From positions 1-50,443 of the forward strand of contig CAYNIW010000018.1 of assembly GCA_964397545.1 (NCBI GenBank): DNA of 50,443 nt. Direction: 5' to 3'. Both the position numbers and the translations under genes were made by a program. Shown piece by piece: positions 7,921-16,063 of the stretch. The notes beneath the pieces are model-generated. The model was not told the origin of the DNA, ran no database searches, and worked only from the letters and a program-made list of their open reading frames with translations. The first letter of the stretch is position 1; every line of letters begins with the position of its first letter. Origin of the DNA: JAFGIG01 sp964397545 (GTDB lineage Bacteria > SDB-A).

Positions 7921-9360
7921 TTACTTATCATCTTTGACGTATCTCACTTTAAGCTCTTTAGCGGCTTTAATTTCATCAAGCCTCCGGACAGGAGTGTTCA
8001 CGGGGCATTGAAGCACTGCTTCGGGATTCTCTTTCGTTATTCTGTCTATGTCTTTCATCGCTTCGATAAAAGAATCCAGAGTTTTTTTTGACTCAGTCTC
8101 CGTCGGCTCTATCATTATCGCTTCGCTGACGATGAGAGGGAAATATATTGTCGGGGCGTGGAATCCCCTGTCGAGAAGGGCTTTTGCAATATCGAGCGTT
8201 TTGACGCCTCTTTTTTTCTGCACTTCGCCTGAAAAAACCGCCTCGTGCATGCATGTTTTGTCATAGGGAAGTTTGTAGTTTTCTTTCAAAGCCTCTCTCA
8301 GATAGTTGGCGTTGATTATGGCGGCTTTCGAAACTTCTTTCAGTCCGTCTATACCCATTCTCAAAAGATAACAGTATGCCCTGAGGATGACTCCGAAATT
8401 GCCGTAAAAACTATGAACAGGTCCTATGGAGTTTTCAGCTGAATAGTTCAGTCTCCACAAATCCTCTTGTCTTTCAACTCGCGGGACCGGAAGATACTTT
8501 TGTAGTTCTTCAGTCACGGCTATGCCTCCTCCTCCGGGACCGCCTCCTCCGTGGGGAGATGAAAAAGTCTTGTGAAGGTTGAAGTGTAGAATATCTACTC
8601 CGAGCACTGCCGGTTTGACCATCCCGAGAAGAGCGTTCAGATTCGCGCCGTCCATATATACCAGTCCGCCTTTTTCGCGGACTATTTTAGAGATTTCTTT
8701 CAGGTTTTTCTCGTAAAGCCCCAGAGTGTTGGGATTGGTTATCATAAGCGCCGCTGTGTCTTCACCGAATTTTTCAGCGACGTCTTGGGGAGAGAGTATT
8801 CCTTCGCCGGAAGATTTGACCGTGACGACTTCATATCCCGCCAGAGCTGCGGTCGCCGGGTTCGTCCCGTGCGCCGTGTCCGGCACCAGAATTTTTGTTC
8901 TCTTTTCGCCTTTTTTGTCGAAATGCGCCCTGACAATAAAAATACCGGTCAGTTCGCTCTGAGCTCCAGCGACCGGCTGAAGCGTCACAAAATCGAAACC
9001 GGTCAGCTCAGCGAGAAAATCCTGCGTTTCGCCTATCACCCGCAGAGCGCCTTGAGCGCATTTTTCAGGAACCATGGGATGCAGAGAAGAAAATTGAGGC
9101 AAAGACGCCATGTCTTCATTCACTTTGGGATTGTATTTCATGGTGCAGGAGCCGAGGGGATAAATGTTTTTATCTACGTGATAATTCAGGGATGACAGGT
9201 TGACAAAATGCCTGACAACCGCCTGTTCCCCTGGCGAAGGGAGGAAGGGAGGGTTTTTTCTGCGGTATTTTTCTGGTATAAAATCAGCGTTTTCTTCGTG
9301 AGCGGGTGTGTAGTTTTCCGGTTCTGCCTGATCCATCTCAAACAACAGGAGTTCTCTCAT
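7921..9360 (-). CDS. gcvPB: Glycine dehydrogenase (decarboxylating) subunit 2, P-protein beta subunit
   Basis: This subunit carries the PLP site of the two-subunit glycine cleavage P-protein, which decarboxylates glycine and passes the aminomethyl group to H-protein lipoamide. The 479-residue length is right for the family. The PLP lysine is Lys264 in LHFNLHKTFSSPH, followed by the glycine-rich GGGGPGGGG; the N-terminal YPLGSCTMKYNPK motif is also typical. The ATG has a GGAGGAAGA site. The partner gcvPA and the gcvH and gcvT genes are not in the window, so the gene is separated from its usual operon. A promoter-like pair lies at 9437-9465. The MutL-like cluster begins 48 nt downstream, so cotranscription is possible. 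Confidence 0.95.
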   Translation of the reverse strand: MRELLLFEMDQAEPENYTPAHEENADFIPEKYRRKNPPFLPSPGEQAVVRHFVNLSSLNYHVDKNIYPLGSCTMKYNPKVNEDMASLPQFSSLHPMVPEKCAQGALRVIGETQDFLAELTGFDFVTLQPVAGAQSELTGIFIVRAHFDKKGEKRTKILVPDTAHGTNPATAALAGYEVVTVKSSGEGILSPQDVAEKFGEDTAALMITNPNTLGLYEKNLKEISKIVREKGGLVYMDGANLNALLGMVKPAVLGVDILHFNLHKTFSSPHGGGGPGGGGIAVTEELQKYLPVPRVERQEDLWRLNYSAENSIGPVHSFYGNFGVILRAYCYLLRMGIDGLKEVSKAAIINANYLREALKENYKLPYDKTCMHEAVFSGEVQKKRGVKTLDIAKALLDRGFHAPTIYFPLIVSEAIMIEPTETESKKTLDSFIEAMKDIDRITKENPEAVLQCPVNTPVRRLDEIKAAKELKVRYVKDDK

Positions 9361-9436
9361 TCTTCCTCCGCAATAAATTCCCGGTAAAAAGCCTTTTCAG
9401 CCAAAAACGCATAATATACAGAAAAAATTCTCATAA

Positions 9437-9465
9437 ATTTTACATCACCCGGCGCAATAACTCAA
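9437..9465 (-). promoter_or_regulatory. Candidate sigma-70-type promoter upstream of gcvPB
   Basis: Read on the minus strand: TTGAGT (9465-9460), a 17-nt spacer, then TAAAAT (9442-9437). It lies in the 141-nt gap between uvrB and gcvPB and points at gcvPB. Spacing is ideal and the hexamers are good but not perfect. It is a sequence match only. I see no riboswitch-like structure in the gap. Confidence 0.45.
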
Positions 9466-9501
9466 TTTTATTTTTTCAATATACATAAAGAACCTCAAGC
9501 T

Positions 9502-11499
9502 TTACATTATCTTGTCTTTAAGTTTTCTTACCCTGTCCCTTAAAACAGCTGCTCTTTCAAACTCAAGTTCTTCGGCAGCTTTTTTCATCTCTCTGATGAG
9601 CGTCTCGATTTTTTCCATGATTTCAATTCTGCTTAAATTGCCGGACTCGTCTTCGGGAAAGAACTCTTCCTGTTTTTTCTCCCTGACTTCGGCTATGGAA
9701 GTCGCCGCCATTATCTCTTCTCTTGTCTTGACAATGGATTTGGGGACAATTCCGTTTCTTTTGTTGAATTCCTCCTGTATCTTTCTTCTTCTTCCGGTCT
9801 CGCTCAGGGCTCTTTTCATAGAATCCGTCATCTCATCAGCAAAAAGAACTACTTTTCCGCACAAATTCCTCGCCGCTCTACCCGCAGTCTGAACTAAGGA
9901 AGTCTCGCTCCTGAGAAAACCTTCCCTGTCGGCGTCGAGTATCATTACAAGACCCACTTCAGGCAAATCGAGTCCTTCCCTCAGAAGATTTACGCCGACA
10001 ATGACATCGAAATCGCCGAGTCTTAAAGCCCTCAGTATTTCTACTCGGTCCAGGGCTTTTATCTCGGAATGAAGATACGCGACCCTCATTTCTTCTCCCC
10101 TGAGAAAATCCGCGAATTCTTCTGCGGATTTTTTTGTCAGGGTGGTCACAATCACTCTTTCACCTCTTTCTACCGTCTCTTTCGCCTTTTTGATTATCAC
10201 GTCAATCTGGCCGGATGTCGGACAGACTTCTATAACAGGATCAACTATGCCCGTCGGCCTGACAATCAACTCTACAATATTTTCCGGACCGGCTCCCTGC
10301 TTTTCGTAGAGAGCAGGGGTGGCAGACATGCAAAGAGCCGTCTTTGCCAAGTCGCTGAATTCTTCAAACTTAAGCGGCCTGTTGTCGAGAGCTGAAGGAA
10401 GCCTGAACCCGAATTCAATCAGCGTCTCTTTCCTCGATCTGTCGCCGTGCTCCATCGCCTTTATCTGGGGAATTGTAGCGTGTGATTCGTCTATTACGAC
10501 CAAAAAATCTTCGGGAAAATAATCAATGAGACACCACGGTTTGGAGCCCGGGGGTCTTCCCGAAAGATGTCTTGAATAGTTTTCTATCCCCTGGCAGTAA
10601 CCGAAGTTATCTATCATCTCCAAATCCGAAAGAGTTCTCTGTTCGAGCCGCTGAGCTTCTAAAAGCCTTCCATTATTCCTGAAATACTCCGTCCTTTCCC
10701 GCAGTTCTTTCTCTATACTTTCCATGGCTTTCGGAATAGCGTCTTTTTCAATGAGATACTGTTTGGCGGGGAATATTACCGCTCTGTCGGTCTCCCCCGC
10801 TGTTCTGAAATCGGGAAAAGATATTACGCTGATTTTTTCAATTTCGTCGCCGAAAAATTCGATCCTGAAAAACCTTTTTGATTCATAGGCAGGATAAAGG
10901 TCAACCGAATCCCCTTTTATTCTGAAAATTCCGGGGGCTGTCTCTATTTCATTTCTCGTATAGTGAATGTCTATAAGTTTTCTCGCGAGAGACTGGGGAG
11001 TCATCCTGTCGCCTTTTTTTATCGCAATACTGCCGGCTCTGAAGACTTCCGGAGATCCAATGTTGTATATGCAGGATACGGACGAGACCACTATGACGTC
11101 TCTTCTCGATACGACAGAAGCTGTCGCCCTGAGGCGGAGCCTGTCAATGGCTTCGTTGACGCTTGCGTCTTTGGCTATATATGTGTCCGTCTGAGGAAGG
11201 TATGCTTCGGGCTGGTAGTAATCATAATAGCTTATGAAATACTCGACGGCGTTGTCGGGGAAAAAACAGGAAAGCTCCGCGTATATCTGAGCCGCGAGAG
11301 TTTTGTTGTGGGAAATGACGAGAACGGGCTTTTGAATGTTTTTAATTAGATTTGCGAGGACAAACGTCTTCCCTGAGCCTGTTACGCCGAGTAAAACTGC
11401 CTGTTTGCCGCCTTTTAAGTAAATATCCGTGAGTTTTTCTATTGCTTCAGGCTGACCGCCTGCCGGATTCATGTTAGCGACAAGATTGAACCTTAAAAT
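9502..11499 (-). CDS. uvrB: UvrABC excinuclease subunit B
   Basis: UvrB is the damage-verifying helicase-like subunit of nucleotide excision repair. Visible motifs are Walker A GVTGSGKT (about 38-45 from the chosen start), the DNA-clamping hairpin region YYDYYQPEAYLPQTDTYI, the helicase motif DESH, and a C-terminal UvrC-binding UVR domain (about residues 620-660). The start chosen is an ATT at 11499-11497: it gives 665 residues beginning LRFNLVANMNPAGGQPEAI, which matches the family N-terminus, and has GGAGGAAGTAGT directly before it. An in-frame ATG at 11547 has no ribosome-binding site and would add 16 non-conserved residues; the ATG at 11472 would remove the first beta strand. The upstream stop TAG is 1 nt away. 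Confidence 0.93.
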   Translation of the reverse strand: MLRFNLVANMNPAGGQPEAIEKLTDIYLKGGKQAVLLGVTGSGKTFVLANLIKNIQKPVLVISHNKTLAAQIYAELSCFFPDNAVEYFISYYDYYQPEAYLPQTDTYIAKDASVNEAIDRLRLRATASVVSRRDVIVVSSVSCIYNIGSPEVFRAGSIAIKKGDRMTPQSLARKLIDIHYTRNEIETAPGIFRIKGDSVDLYPAYESKRFFRIEFFGDEIEKISVISFPDFRTAGETDRAVIFPAKQYLIEKDAIPKAMESIEKELRERTEYFRNNGRLLEAQRLEQRTLSDLEMIDNFGYCQGIENYSRHLSGRPPGSKPWCLIDYFPEDFLVVIDESHATIPQIKAMEHGDRSRKETLIEFGFRLPSALDNRPLKFEEFSDLAKTALCMSATPALYEKQGAGPENIVELIVRPTGIVDPVIEVCPTSGQIDVIIKKAKETVERGERVIVTTLTKKSAEEFADFLRGEEMRVAYLHSEIKALDRVEILRALRLGDFDVIVGVNLLREGLDLPEVGLVMILDADREGFLRSETSLVQTAGRAARNLCGKVVLFADEMTDSMKRALSETGRRRKIQEEFNKRNGIVPKSIVKTREEIMAATSIAEVREKKQEEFFPEDESGNLSRIEIMEKIETLIREMKKAAEELEFERAAVLRDRVRKLKDKIM

Positions 11500-11500
11500 A

Positions 11501-13288
11501 CTACTTCCTCCTGTTTCTCTCTGCGAAATACTGCGCCGCGACCGCAACAGAACATATCATCAACGCGGCAGGAAAAAAATCATGAAATCTTCTTTTTCTG
11601 AGAATGACCAGTTGAGTCGCCTGTATTCTTTCAGAAGATTTCACGAAAGAATCCATATCCACCGCTGAAGCGTTATCCAAAAGAGAAACTGCACTCTCGG
11701 GTTTGACCCTGTTATCTGCCGTGAAATACAAAGAATCACAGCCCAATGGTCCTGAAGCTTCTATCAGATGAATTCCCTCTTTTACAGAGGAGAGAAAATA
11801 GGAATAAGCCATTCCGTCAAAACCCGAATTTCCGAGCAATTCTCCGTCAATTCTGACTTCCGGCTCCTGATCAGAGACAACCCAGAAACAGACCGCCTCA
11901 TCCGTAAGATATTTTTTCTTTGGAATCGAAATTTTCTGGAACGCCCCTTTTCTGCTCTCCGCCCACGCGACAGCCCTGTCAATAATGCCTTGCGCTGTTT
12001 CTCTTTCGGGACCGCCCCTAAAATACCACTGCGCGAAGGAAGAAGCTGGAATTCTTACAATGGGAACACCTTTTTTCACCTCCATCGTCAGGACTGCTCC
12101 TTTTGCCGTATTCAGAAGAACTGTTTGGCTTGCTATACCGGATAAAACCGAAGATGTTTTAAGCTCTCCAACATCCAGCCCGCCGGTCAGGTCGTGTTTT
12201 TTTCCGATTTCAGAAAAACTGACTTGCTGTTCTTCGGTGTATTGGACTAAAGCGCCGCCTTTGACAAACCAAATAATTACACAGTCTCTCCTCCAATCGG
12301 CATCGCCCAGCATAGGGTCGGACTCTGAGAGCCAAAAAACAAGCGTGTATCCGGTCTTATCGAAAGCGCCGTGAAGTGTCCTCTCCTGCCCTTTTTCAAA
12401 TACAAGAGACATCCCTTCCAAGCCTTCGACCTGAAGAGAAACCTCAACGCCGGAATTCCCCGTCAGCAGTCTTCTCACGCAAGCAACGGGCCAATCCGGT
12501 TCTGAAGAATAAATTAAGGCAGGAATAGAATAAAAACCCGCCGAATAGTCGAAATAATCGCTGTCTGTCGCCGTCGAAAACGTCATTCTGTGGTTTCCCT
12601 CATCTTTCTCGGTGAAAAAGTATATTAAACTTTTCGATTGGTGCGGAGAAAGGTCAAAAAACAGTTTTTCAACTTCTTGGCCGTCTTTCGATACCGTCAA
12701 AGTCTCCGTGCATGCCGTTTCGGAATTGACAAGATAAATTCTGACTTCCGCCGTATCTCCGGGCCGCATAACACTGGTCCCTCCTATAACGGAAAGGTCT
12801 GTTTTTTTTATTTTCGGTCCGATAAGAAATACGAGAGATTCCGCATTTTGTAAAAGTCCGTTCGTGAATCCTCCTGTATGGAATTCTTCAGCCGCTATGT
12901 AAACCTTCCCGCTGAAAACCCCTTTCTTCTGAGCCAGCGCGAAAAGTGACCTCTCTGAAATGCCTTCGCCGGCCGCATATTCAAAGCCGGAATCTGAAAA
13001 TTCCGCGAAACTGTCTTTAACCGAAAAATATACGTTCTCGGGTCCGAAAATCTCAATGAGCGGATCCAGATATACGCGGTAATTTTCACCTCTCCCAGAA
13101 TCAATAAGAAGAACCGCAGGTATAGTTATAATTTCTTTTTTCTCCAACACGATGCCTGCGAGGATTAAAGATGAGCATACCGCGAAAAACAAAAGGACTC
13201 TGATAAAATACTCGGGCGATTTCCTGTCCTGGACAGTCAGCGAAACCGCCAACGAAAACACAAGAGCGGCGGCAAAGAGGAAAATCAT
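11501..13288 (-). CDS. Large membrane-anchored protein, unknown function
   Basis: The frame could begin at 13435, but the start taken is the ATG at 13288, which overlaps the upstream stop (ATGA) and opens with a membrane segment (MIFLFAAALVFSLAVSLTV). This gives 595 residues. Two N-terminal hydrophobic segments (about 1-18 and 28-47) are followed by more than 500 soluble residues and a C-terminal membrane segment (FFPAALMICSVAVAAQYFAE) with a basic tail. The soluble part looks like stacked beta domains and an alpha/beta region near the N-terminus. The layout recalls membrane proteins of the BatA/glutamine-amidotransferase-like type common in Bacteroidota, but I do not see catalytic residues. 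It is coupled to the Ig-like protein upstream and to uvrB downstream. Confidence 0.75.
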   Translation of the reverse strand: MIFLFAAALVFSLAVSLTVQDRKSPEYFIRVLLFFAVCSSLILAGIVLEKKEIITIPAVLLIDSGRGENYRVYLDPLIEIFGPENVYFSVKDSFAEFSDSGFEYAAGEGISERSLFALAQKKGVFSGKVYIAAEEFHTGGFTNGLLQNAESLVFLIGPKIKKTDLSVIGGTSVMRPGDTAEVRIYLVNSETACTETLTVSKDGQEVEKLFFDLSPHQSKSLIYFFTEKDEGNHRMTFSTATDSDYFDYSAGFYSIPALIYSSEPDWPVACVRRLLTGNSGVEVSLQVEGLEGMSLVFEKGQERTLHGAFDKTGYTLVFWLSESDPMLGDADWRRDCVIIWFVKGGALVQYTEEQQVSFSEIGKKHDLTGGLDVGELKTSSVLSGIASQTVLLNTAKGAVLTMEVKKGVPIVRIPASSFAQWYFRGGPERETAQGIIDRAVAWAESRKGAFQKISIPKKKYLTDEAVCFWVVSDQEPEVRIDGELLGNSGFDGMAYSYFLSSVKEGIHLIEASGPLGCDSLYFTADNRVKPESAVSLLDNASAVDMDSFVKSSERIQATQLVILRKRRFHDFFPAALMICSVAVAAQYFAERNRRK

Positions 13289-14313
13289 CTGGTTATTTTT
13301 GAAACAATACTCAGGATAAAGCCGTCTATCTCCAAGAAACTGTCTTTGTCGAGTTCTACGAACATCTCCGGAAGCGTCGAATCCGCCGTGAAGGGAGCAG
13401 AAGCCGAGACAAAAAGGCTGTCGTCTTGATCCCAAATTGCCAAAGCAGTGTAATTTCCGCCCTCGAGAAATGGAATAATACTCCTTCCTCCCGTTCCTTC
13501 AGTTACTTCAAAAAATCCAGAGGAATCGCCGGTGACAGCAAAATAACCACTAAAAAGAGTGTCCGGATAAAAAAGTGTTATGTTGCGCGCCAACCCTCTT
13601 GCCCCTCGAATGACCCATATATTAGCAAATCCGGGCATTCTATTTCCCGCTATATCCTTAAAACCGGTCAGAACCAAAGGGTATAATCTCATTTTAAGTT
13701 CCGCTGTGTCTTCTTCAGGGGGGAAAAATATTTCCATTTTCGTGAGGTCAGCGCTGAAAATTAATGAAAAGCAGATTTGTGCGTCTGCAGTAAAAATCAG
13801 AGCTTCTGAGACCGCCGAAGTGTCTATGGGTTCGGAAAATTCAACTCTCACTGCTGAATCCCCAAAAATTTCAATGTCCAAGACCTTCGGCTCAAGCGAA
13901 ACTATCAGAGGAGGGGTAGTGTCTTTCGCGGAAGATCCCCTGAAAGTCTTTTCTACAGGTCTTATAAAGTTGCCGGATATATCAGTCACGCTCTCGCAGA
14001 AGAGGATGTATTCTACTGTGTCCGTCTCCAAAGAAGTGAGATGCGCCGTCATATCGTCCGAGCCGAGAACGACTGCAATGACGGGAACAGTCTCTCCGGT
14101 AACGGCGTTTAGAATAGTAAACTGCAGAGCCGAACGGAAAGATTCTCTCGCCATTTTCTCGGAAAATACGCAGTCAACATGATTTCTGTCGATCGCGACG
14201 ACTCCCGCGATTTTTGGAGACCATCTGTCGGGACTTGTAGGAAGTGCGCGTTTGCCGCAAAAAAGTATCGCGGACACTAAAAACAGCAGTGAAAAACCGG
14301 CTTTCCTTTTCAT
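13285..14313 (-). CDS. Secreted protein with SbsA-type Ig-like domains
   Basis: A 342-residue exported protein. The N-terminus (KRKAGFSLLFLVSAILFCGK) is a signal sequence; Cys19 could be a lipid-attachment site, but Phe at -1 is atypical. Two Ig-like repeats of the bacterial Big_5/SbsA type are visible: one around 30-125 (VVAIDRNHVDCVFSEKM, then SVTDISGNF) and one around 135-235 (SAVRVEFSEPIDTSAVSEAL, then GFKDIAGNR). These modules usually occur in cell-surface proteins. The last 100 residues look like an additional beta domain. Both ends overlap neighbours by 4 bp (ATGA), so it is translated together with the M50 protease and the large membrane protein. Specific role unknown. Confidence 0.82.
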   Translation of the reverse strand: MKRKAGFSLLFLVSAILFCGKRALPTSPDRWSPKIAGVVAIDRNHVDCVFSEKMARESFRSALQFTILNAVTGETVPVIAVVLGSDDMTAHLTSLETDTVEYILFCESVTDISGNFIRPVEKTFRGSSAKDTTPPLIVSLEPKVLDIEIFGDSAVRVEFSEPIDTSAVSEALIFTADAQICFSLIFSADLTKMEIFFPPEEDTAELKMRLYPLVLTGFKDIAGNRMPGFANIWVIRGARGLARNITLFYPDTLFSGYFAVTGDSSGFFEVTEGTGGRSIIPFLEGGNYTALAIWDQDDSLFVSASAPFTADSTLPEMFVELDKDSFLEIDGFILSIVSKITR

Positions 14314-14966
14314 AGTCCGAGAATTAGTTTTGATACGTATTGTATCGCTATGAAAAAAGGCCTTCTTAGGAATACAAAGAAAGCCATGAGCATAAAAATT
14401 CCGATGAAACCGTTTATAGAAAGATACTTTTCCCTCACCTTTCCCCTGAGGGCGAAGGCGACTATTTTTGAACCGTCAAGAGGCGGTATCGGCATCAGAT
14501 TGACGAAAGCGAGCATCATGTTTATCAAGACGAAAATCTGAAGAAGCTGTGCCAAAGTCCTTATCAGGTTTGCATGAGAATCGGCGGGAAAATCAAACCA
14601 CTGAAGAGCAAAAAACATCACCCTGAAGAGTATGCCCGCCACGGCAGCCATCGCAATATTCGAAGCCGGACCTGCCGCAGCAACCACAGGTAAGTCTTTT
14701 TCGGGATCTTTCAGATTCAACGGGTTTACAGGGACAGGTTTTGCCGCCGCGAACACGAAAGGAGACCTTGTAAGGACAAGAAAAACCGGCAGAACTATGC
14801 TCATAATGGGGTCTATGTGAGGCAGAGGATTGAGGGTCAGCCTGCCGGCTCTTTTTGCCGTTGGATCACCCCTCCAAAGGGCCGCGAGTCCGTGAGAGAC
14901 CTCGTGAACCACTGCCGAAAAAAGCAAAACGATAATCTGCATGACAAAGACGGCGGGTTCATTCAT
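14310..14966 (-). CDS. Site-2 protease family (M50) intramembrane zinc metalloprotease
   Basis: A 218-residue membrane protein of the compact, PDZ-less M50 type. The zinc motif HEVSH is at residues 21-25 in the first membrane segment, and the third ligand lies in the conserved PPLDG at 161-165. A loop NPLPHIDP (about 46-53) is also characteristic. About five or six hydrophobic segments are present. Such proteins cleave substrates within the membrane, but the substrate cannot be inferred here. It overlaps the OB-HD gene upstream by 8 bp and the Ig-like gene downstream by 4 bp. An AAGGAAAAAAG site precedes the ATG. Confidence 0.92.
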   Translation of the reverse strand: MNEPAVFVMQIIVLLFSAVVHEVSHGLAALWRGDPTAKRAGRLTLNPLPHIDPIMSIVLPVFLVLTRSPFVFAAAKPVPVNPLNLKDPEKDLPVVAAAGPASNIAMAAVAGILFRVMFFALQWFDFPADSHANLIRTLAQLLQIFVLINMMLAFVNLMPIPPLDGSKIVAFALRGKVREKYLSINGFIGIFMLMAFFVFLRRPFFIAIQYVSKLILGL

Positions 14967-15933
14967 CTTTTTTCCTTAAATTGGCGAGCCTCACGTTTTC
15001 AAGAGGCCATATCTTCTGCTGGCTCCATTTTCCGGGTTTTATCTTTTTGATTTCCTCCCCTGTTATCTGCATTCTCGATTCGAGGTAGTCAATAAGGTGA
15101 ACAAGCCACGCCTCGACTGTCTTTGGAGGCTGAGGGGAGCCGTATTCCCTCTTTCCGTGGTGAGAAAGGACAACATGCAGGAGGTTTTTCATCTGAGGAG
15201 AAAGCTCTCCTGTTTCACTCTTGGCCGCTTCGTTCTGAATAATCGAAGCTCCTATGTATATGTGTCCGAAGAGTTCTCCGGAGTCGGTCAATGCCGGCAC
15301 ACCTTCATTAAGAGAATATTCCACTATTTTACCCAAATCGTGAAGAATTATTCCGGATATTACTACATCCCTGTCCGAGAAAGGATAAAGAGATTCAATA
15401 CCTTCATGGATTTTCAGCATTCTCCAGACATGTTCGAGAAGCCCTCCGAAATATGCATGATGTATCTCTACCGAAGCCGGCGATGTTTTAAGTTCTTCTG
15501 AGTATTGAGAAATCAGGCCAAGCGTCATATCCCGGAGTTCTTCCTCAGAGATTGACTCTGCTCTTTCCTTGAGGTAAAGAAACATTTCCTCAATGTTGTT
15601 TGAGGTCGCTCTTATAAGTTTCAAAGGATCATAACCTTCATCGGAGAAACCGGCCTTCCTTATCGAAGAAATCTTTACCTGCTTTTCTCCCTGATATTCA
15701 TTAAGGGATCCTTCGACTTTAACAGGAGTTCCCTCGGATATTTTTTCAAGAACGGCAAACAGAGGATCGCTGCCGTAAACAGGAAAAGAGTTTATCTCTC
15801 CCGATGCGTCACTTAAAAAAGCCTGCAGTGACTTCCATGAGTTCTGCCCTTCCCCCTGCCTGAATTTAATTTTTTTCAGAATGGCGTAAATGCCTTCAAA
15901 TTTCCCGGAATTTTTAGCGCTCTCTATGTCCAA
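14959..15933 (-). CDS. OB-fold plus HD-domain protein, YhaM-like 3'-5' exoribonuclease family
   Basis: A 324-residue protein with an N-terminal OB-like nucleic-acid-binding region (about 1-95) and an HD phosphohydrolase domain (about 155-290). The metal residues are visible as HHAYFGGLLEH (158-168), HD at 198-199 in ILHDLGK, and HVVLSHHG further on. This is the arrangement of B. subtilis YhaM, a 3'-5' exonuclease acting on RNA and single-stranded DNA. The start is a TTG at 15933, since no ATG or GTG in frame fits, with only a weak GGAT ribosome-binding site. It heads the minus-strand group that continues into the M50 protease and is divergent from the tRNA at 15988. Confidence 0.87.
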   Translation of the reverse strand: MDIESAKNSGKFEGIYAILKKIKFRQGEGQNSWKSLQAFLSDASGEINSFPVYGSDPLFAVLEKISEGTPVKVEGSLNEYQGEKQVKISSIRKAGFSDEGYDPLKLIRATSNNIEEMFLYLKERAESISEEELRDMTLGLISQYSEELKTSPASVEIHHAYFGGLLEHVWRMLKIHEGIESLYPFSDRDVVISGIILHDLGKIVEYSLNEGVPALTDSGELFGHIYIGASIIQNEAAKSETGELSPQMKNLLHVVLSHHGKREYGSPQPPKTVEAWLVHLIDYLESRMQITGEEIKKIKPGKWSQQKIWPLENVRLANLRKKDE

Positions 15934-15945
15934 ATCAACATCCGC

Positions 15946-15974
15946 TTGACTTGAATCTGATTATTTAGGATAAT
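15946..15974 (+). promoter_or_regulatory. Promoter for the CAU-anticodon tRNA
   Basis: TTGACT (15946-15951), a 17-nt spacer, then GATAAT (15969-15974). The -10 element ends 13 nt before the mature tRNA 5' end, so the primary transcript would have a very short leader made mostly of U residues (15975-15985). Strong match by hexamers and spacing. Confidence 0.75.
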
Positions 15975-15987
15975 CTTTTTTTTTTCC

Positions 15988-16061
15988 GGCGGCATAGCTC
16001 AGCTGGTTAGAGCGACGGAATCATAATCCGCAGGTCTAGGGTTCGAATCCCTGTGCCGCCA
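15988..16061 (+). tRNA. tRNA with CAU anticodon, probably elongator tRNA-Met
   Basis: A 74-nt cloverleaf: acceptor GGCGGCA pairs with TGCCGCC, D-arm GCTC/GAGC, anticodon loop ATCATAA with CAT at 34-36, and T-loop TTCGAAT. The first acceptor pair is G-C, so it is not a typical initiator tRNA, which has a mismatched 1-72 position. CAU is also read in tRNA-Ile2 after lysidine modification, and sequence alone does not fully exclude that. The top of the anticodon stem has an A27-C43 mismatch. The 3' CCA is not encoded (the next bases are CAT). The 3' end lies 2 nt from the end of infB, which is on the opposite strand. Confidence 0.93.
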
Positions 16062-16063
16062 CA

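Noticed and set aside
9361..9501. Glycine riboswitch upstream of gcvPB
   Set aside because: The 141-nt gap has a promoter-like pair but no paired GC-rich arms or conserved riboswitch core.
13289..13435. 49-residue extension of the large membrane protein
   Set aside because: It overlaps the Ig-like gene and encodes no signal; the ATGA start at 13288 begins with a membrane segment.
15988..16061. Initiator tRNA-fMet
   Set aside because: The first acceptor pair is G-C and the stem lacks the three G-C pairs expected of initiators.
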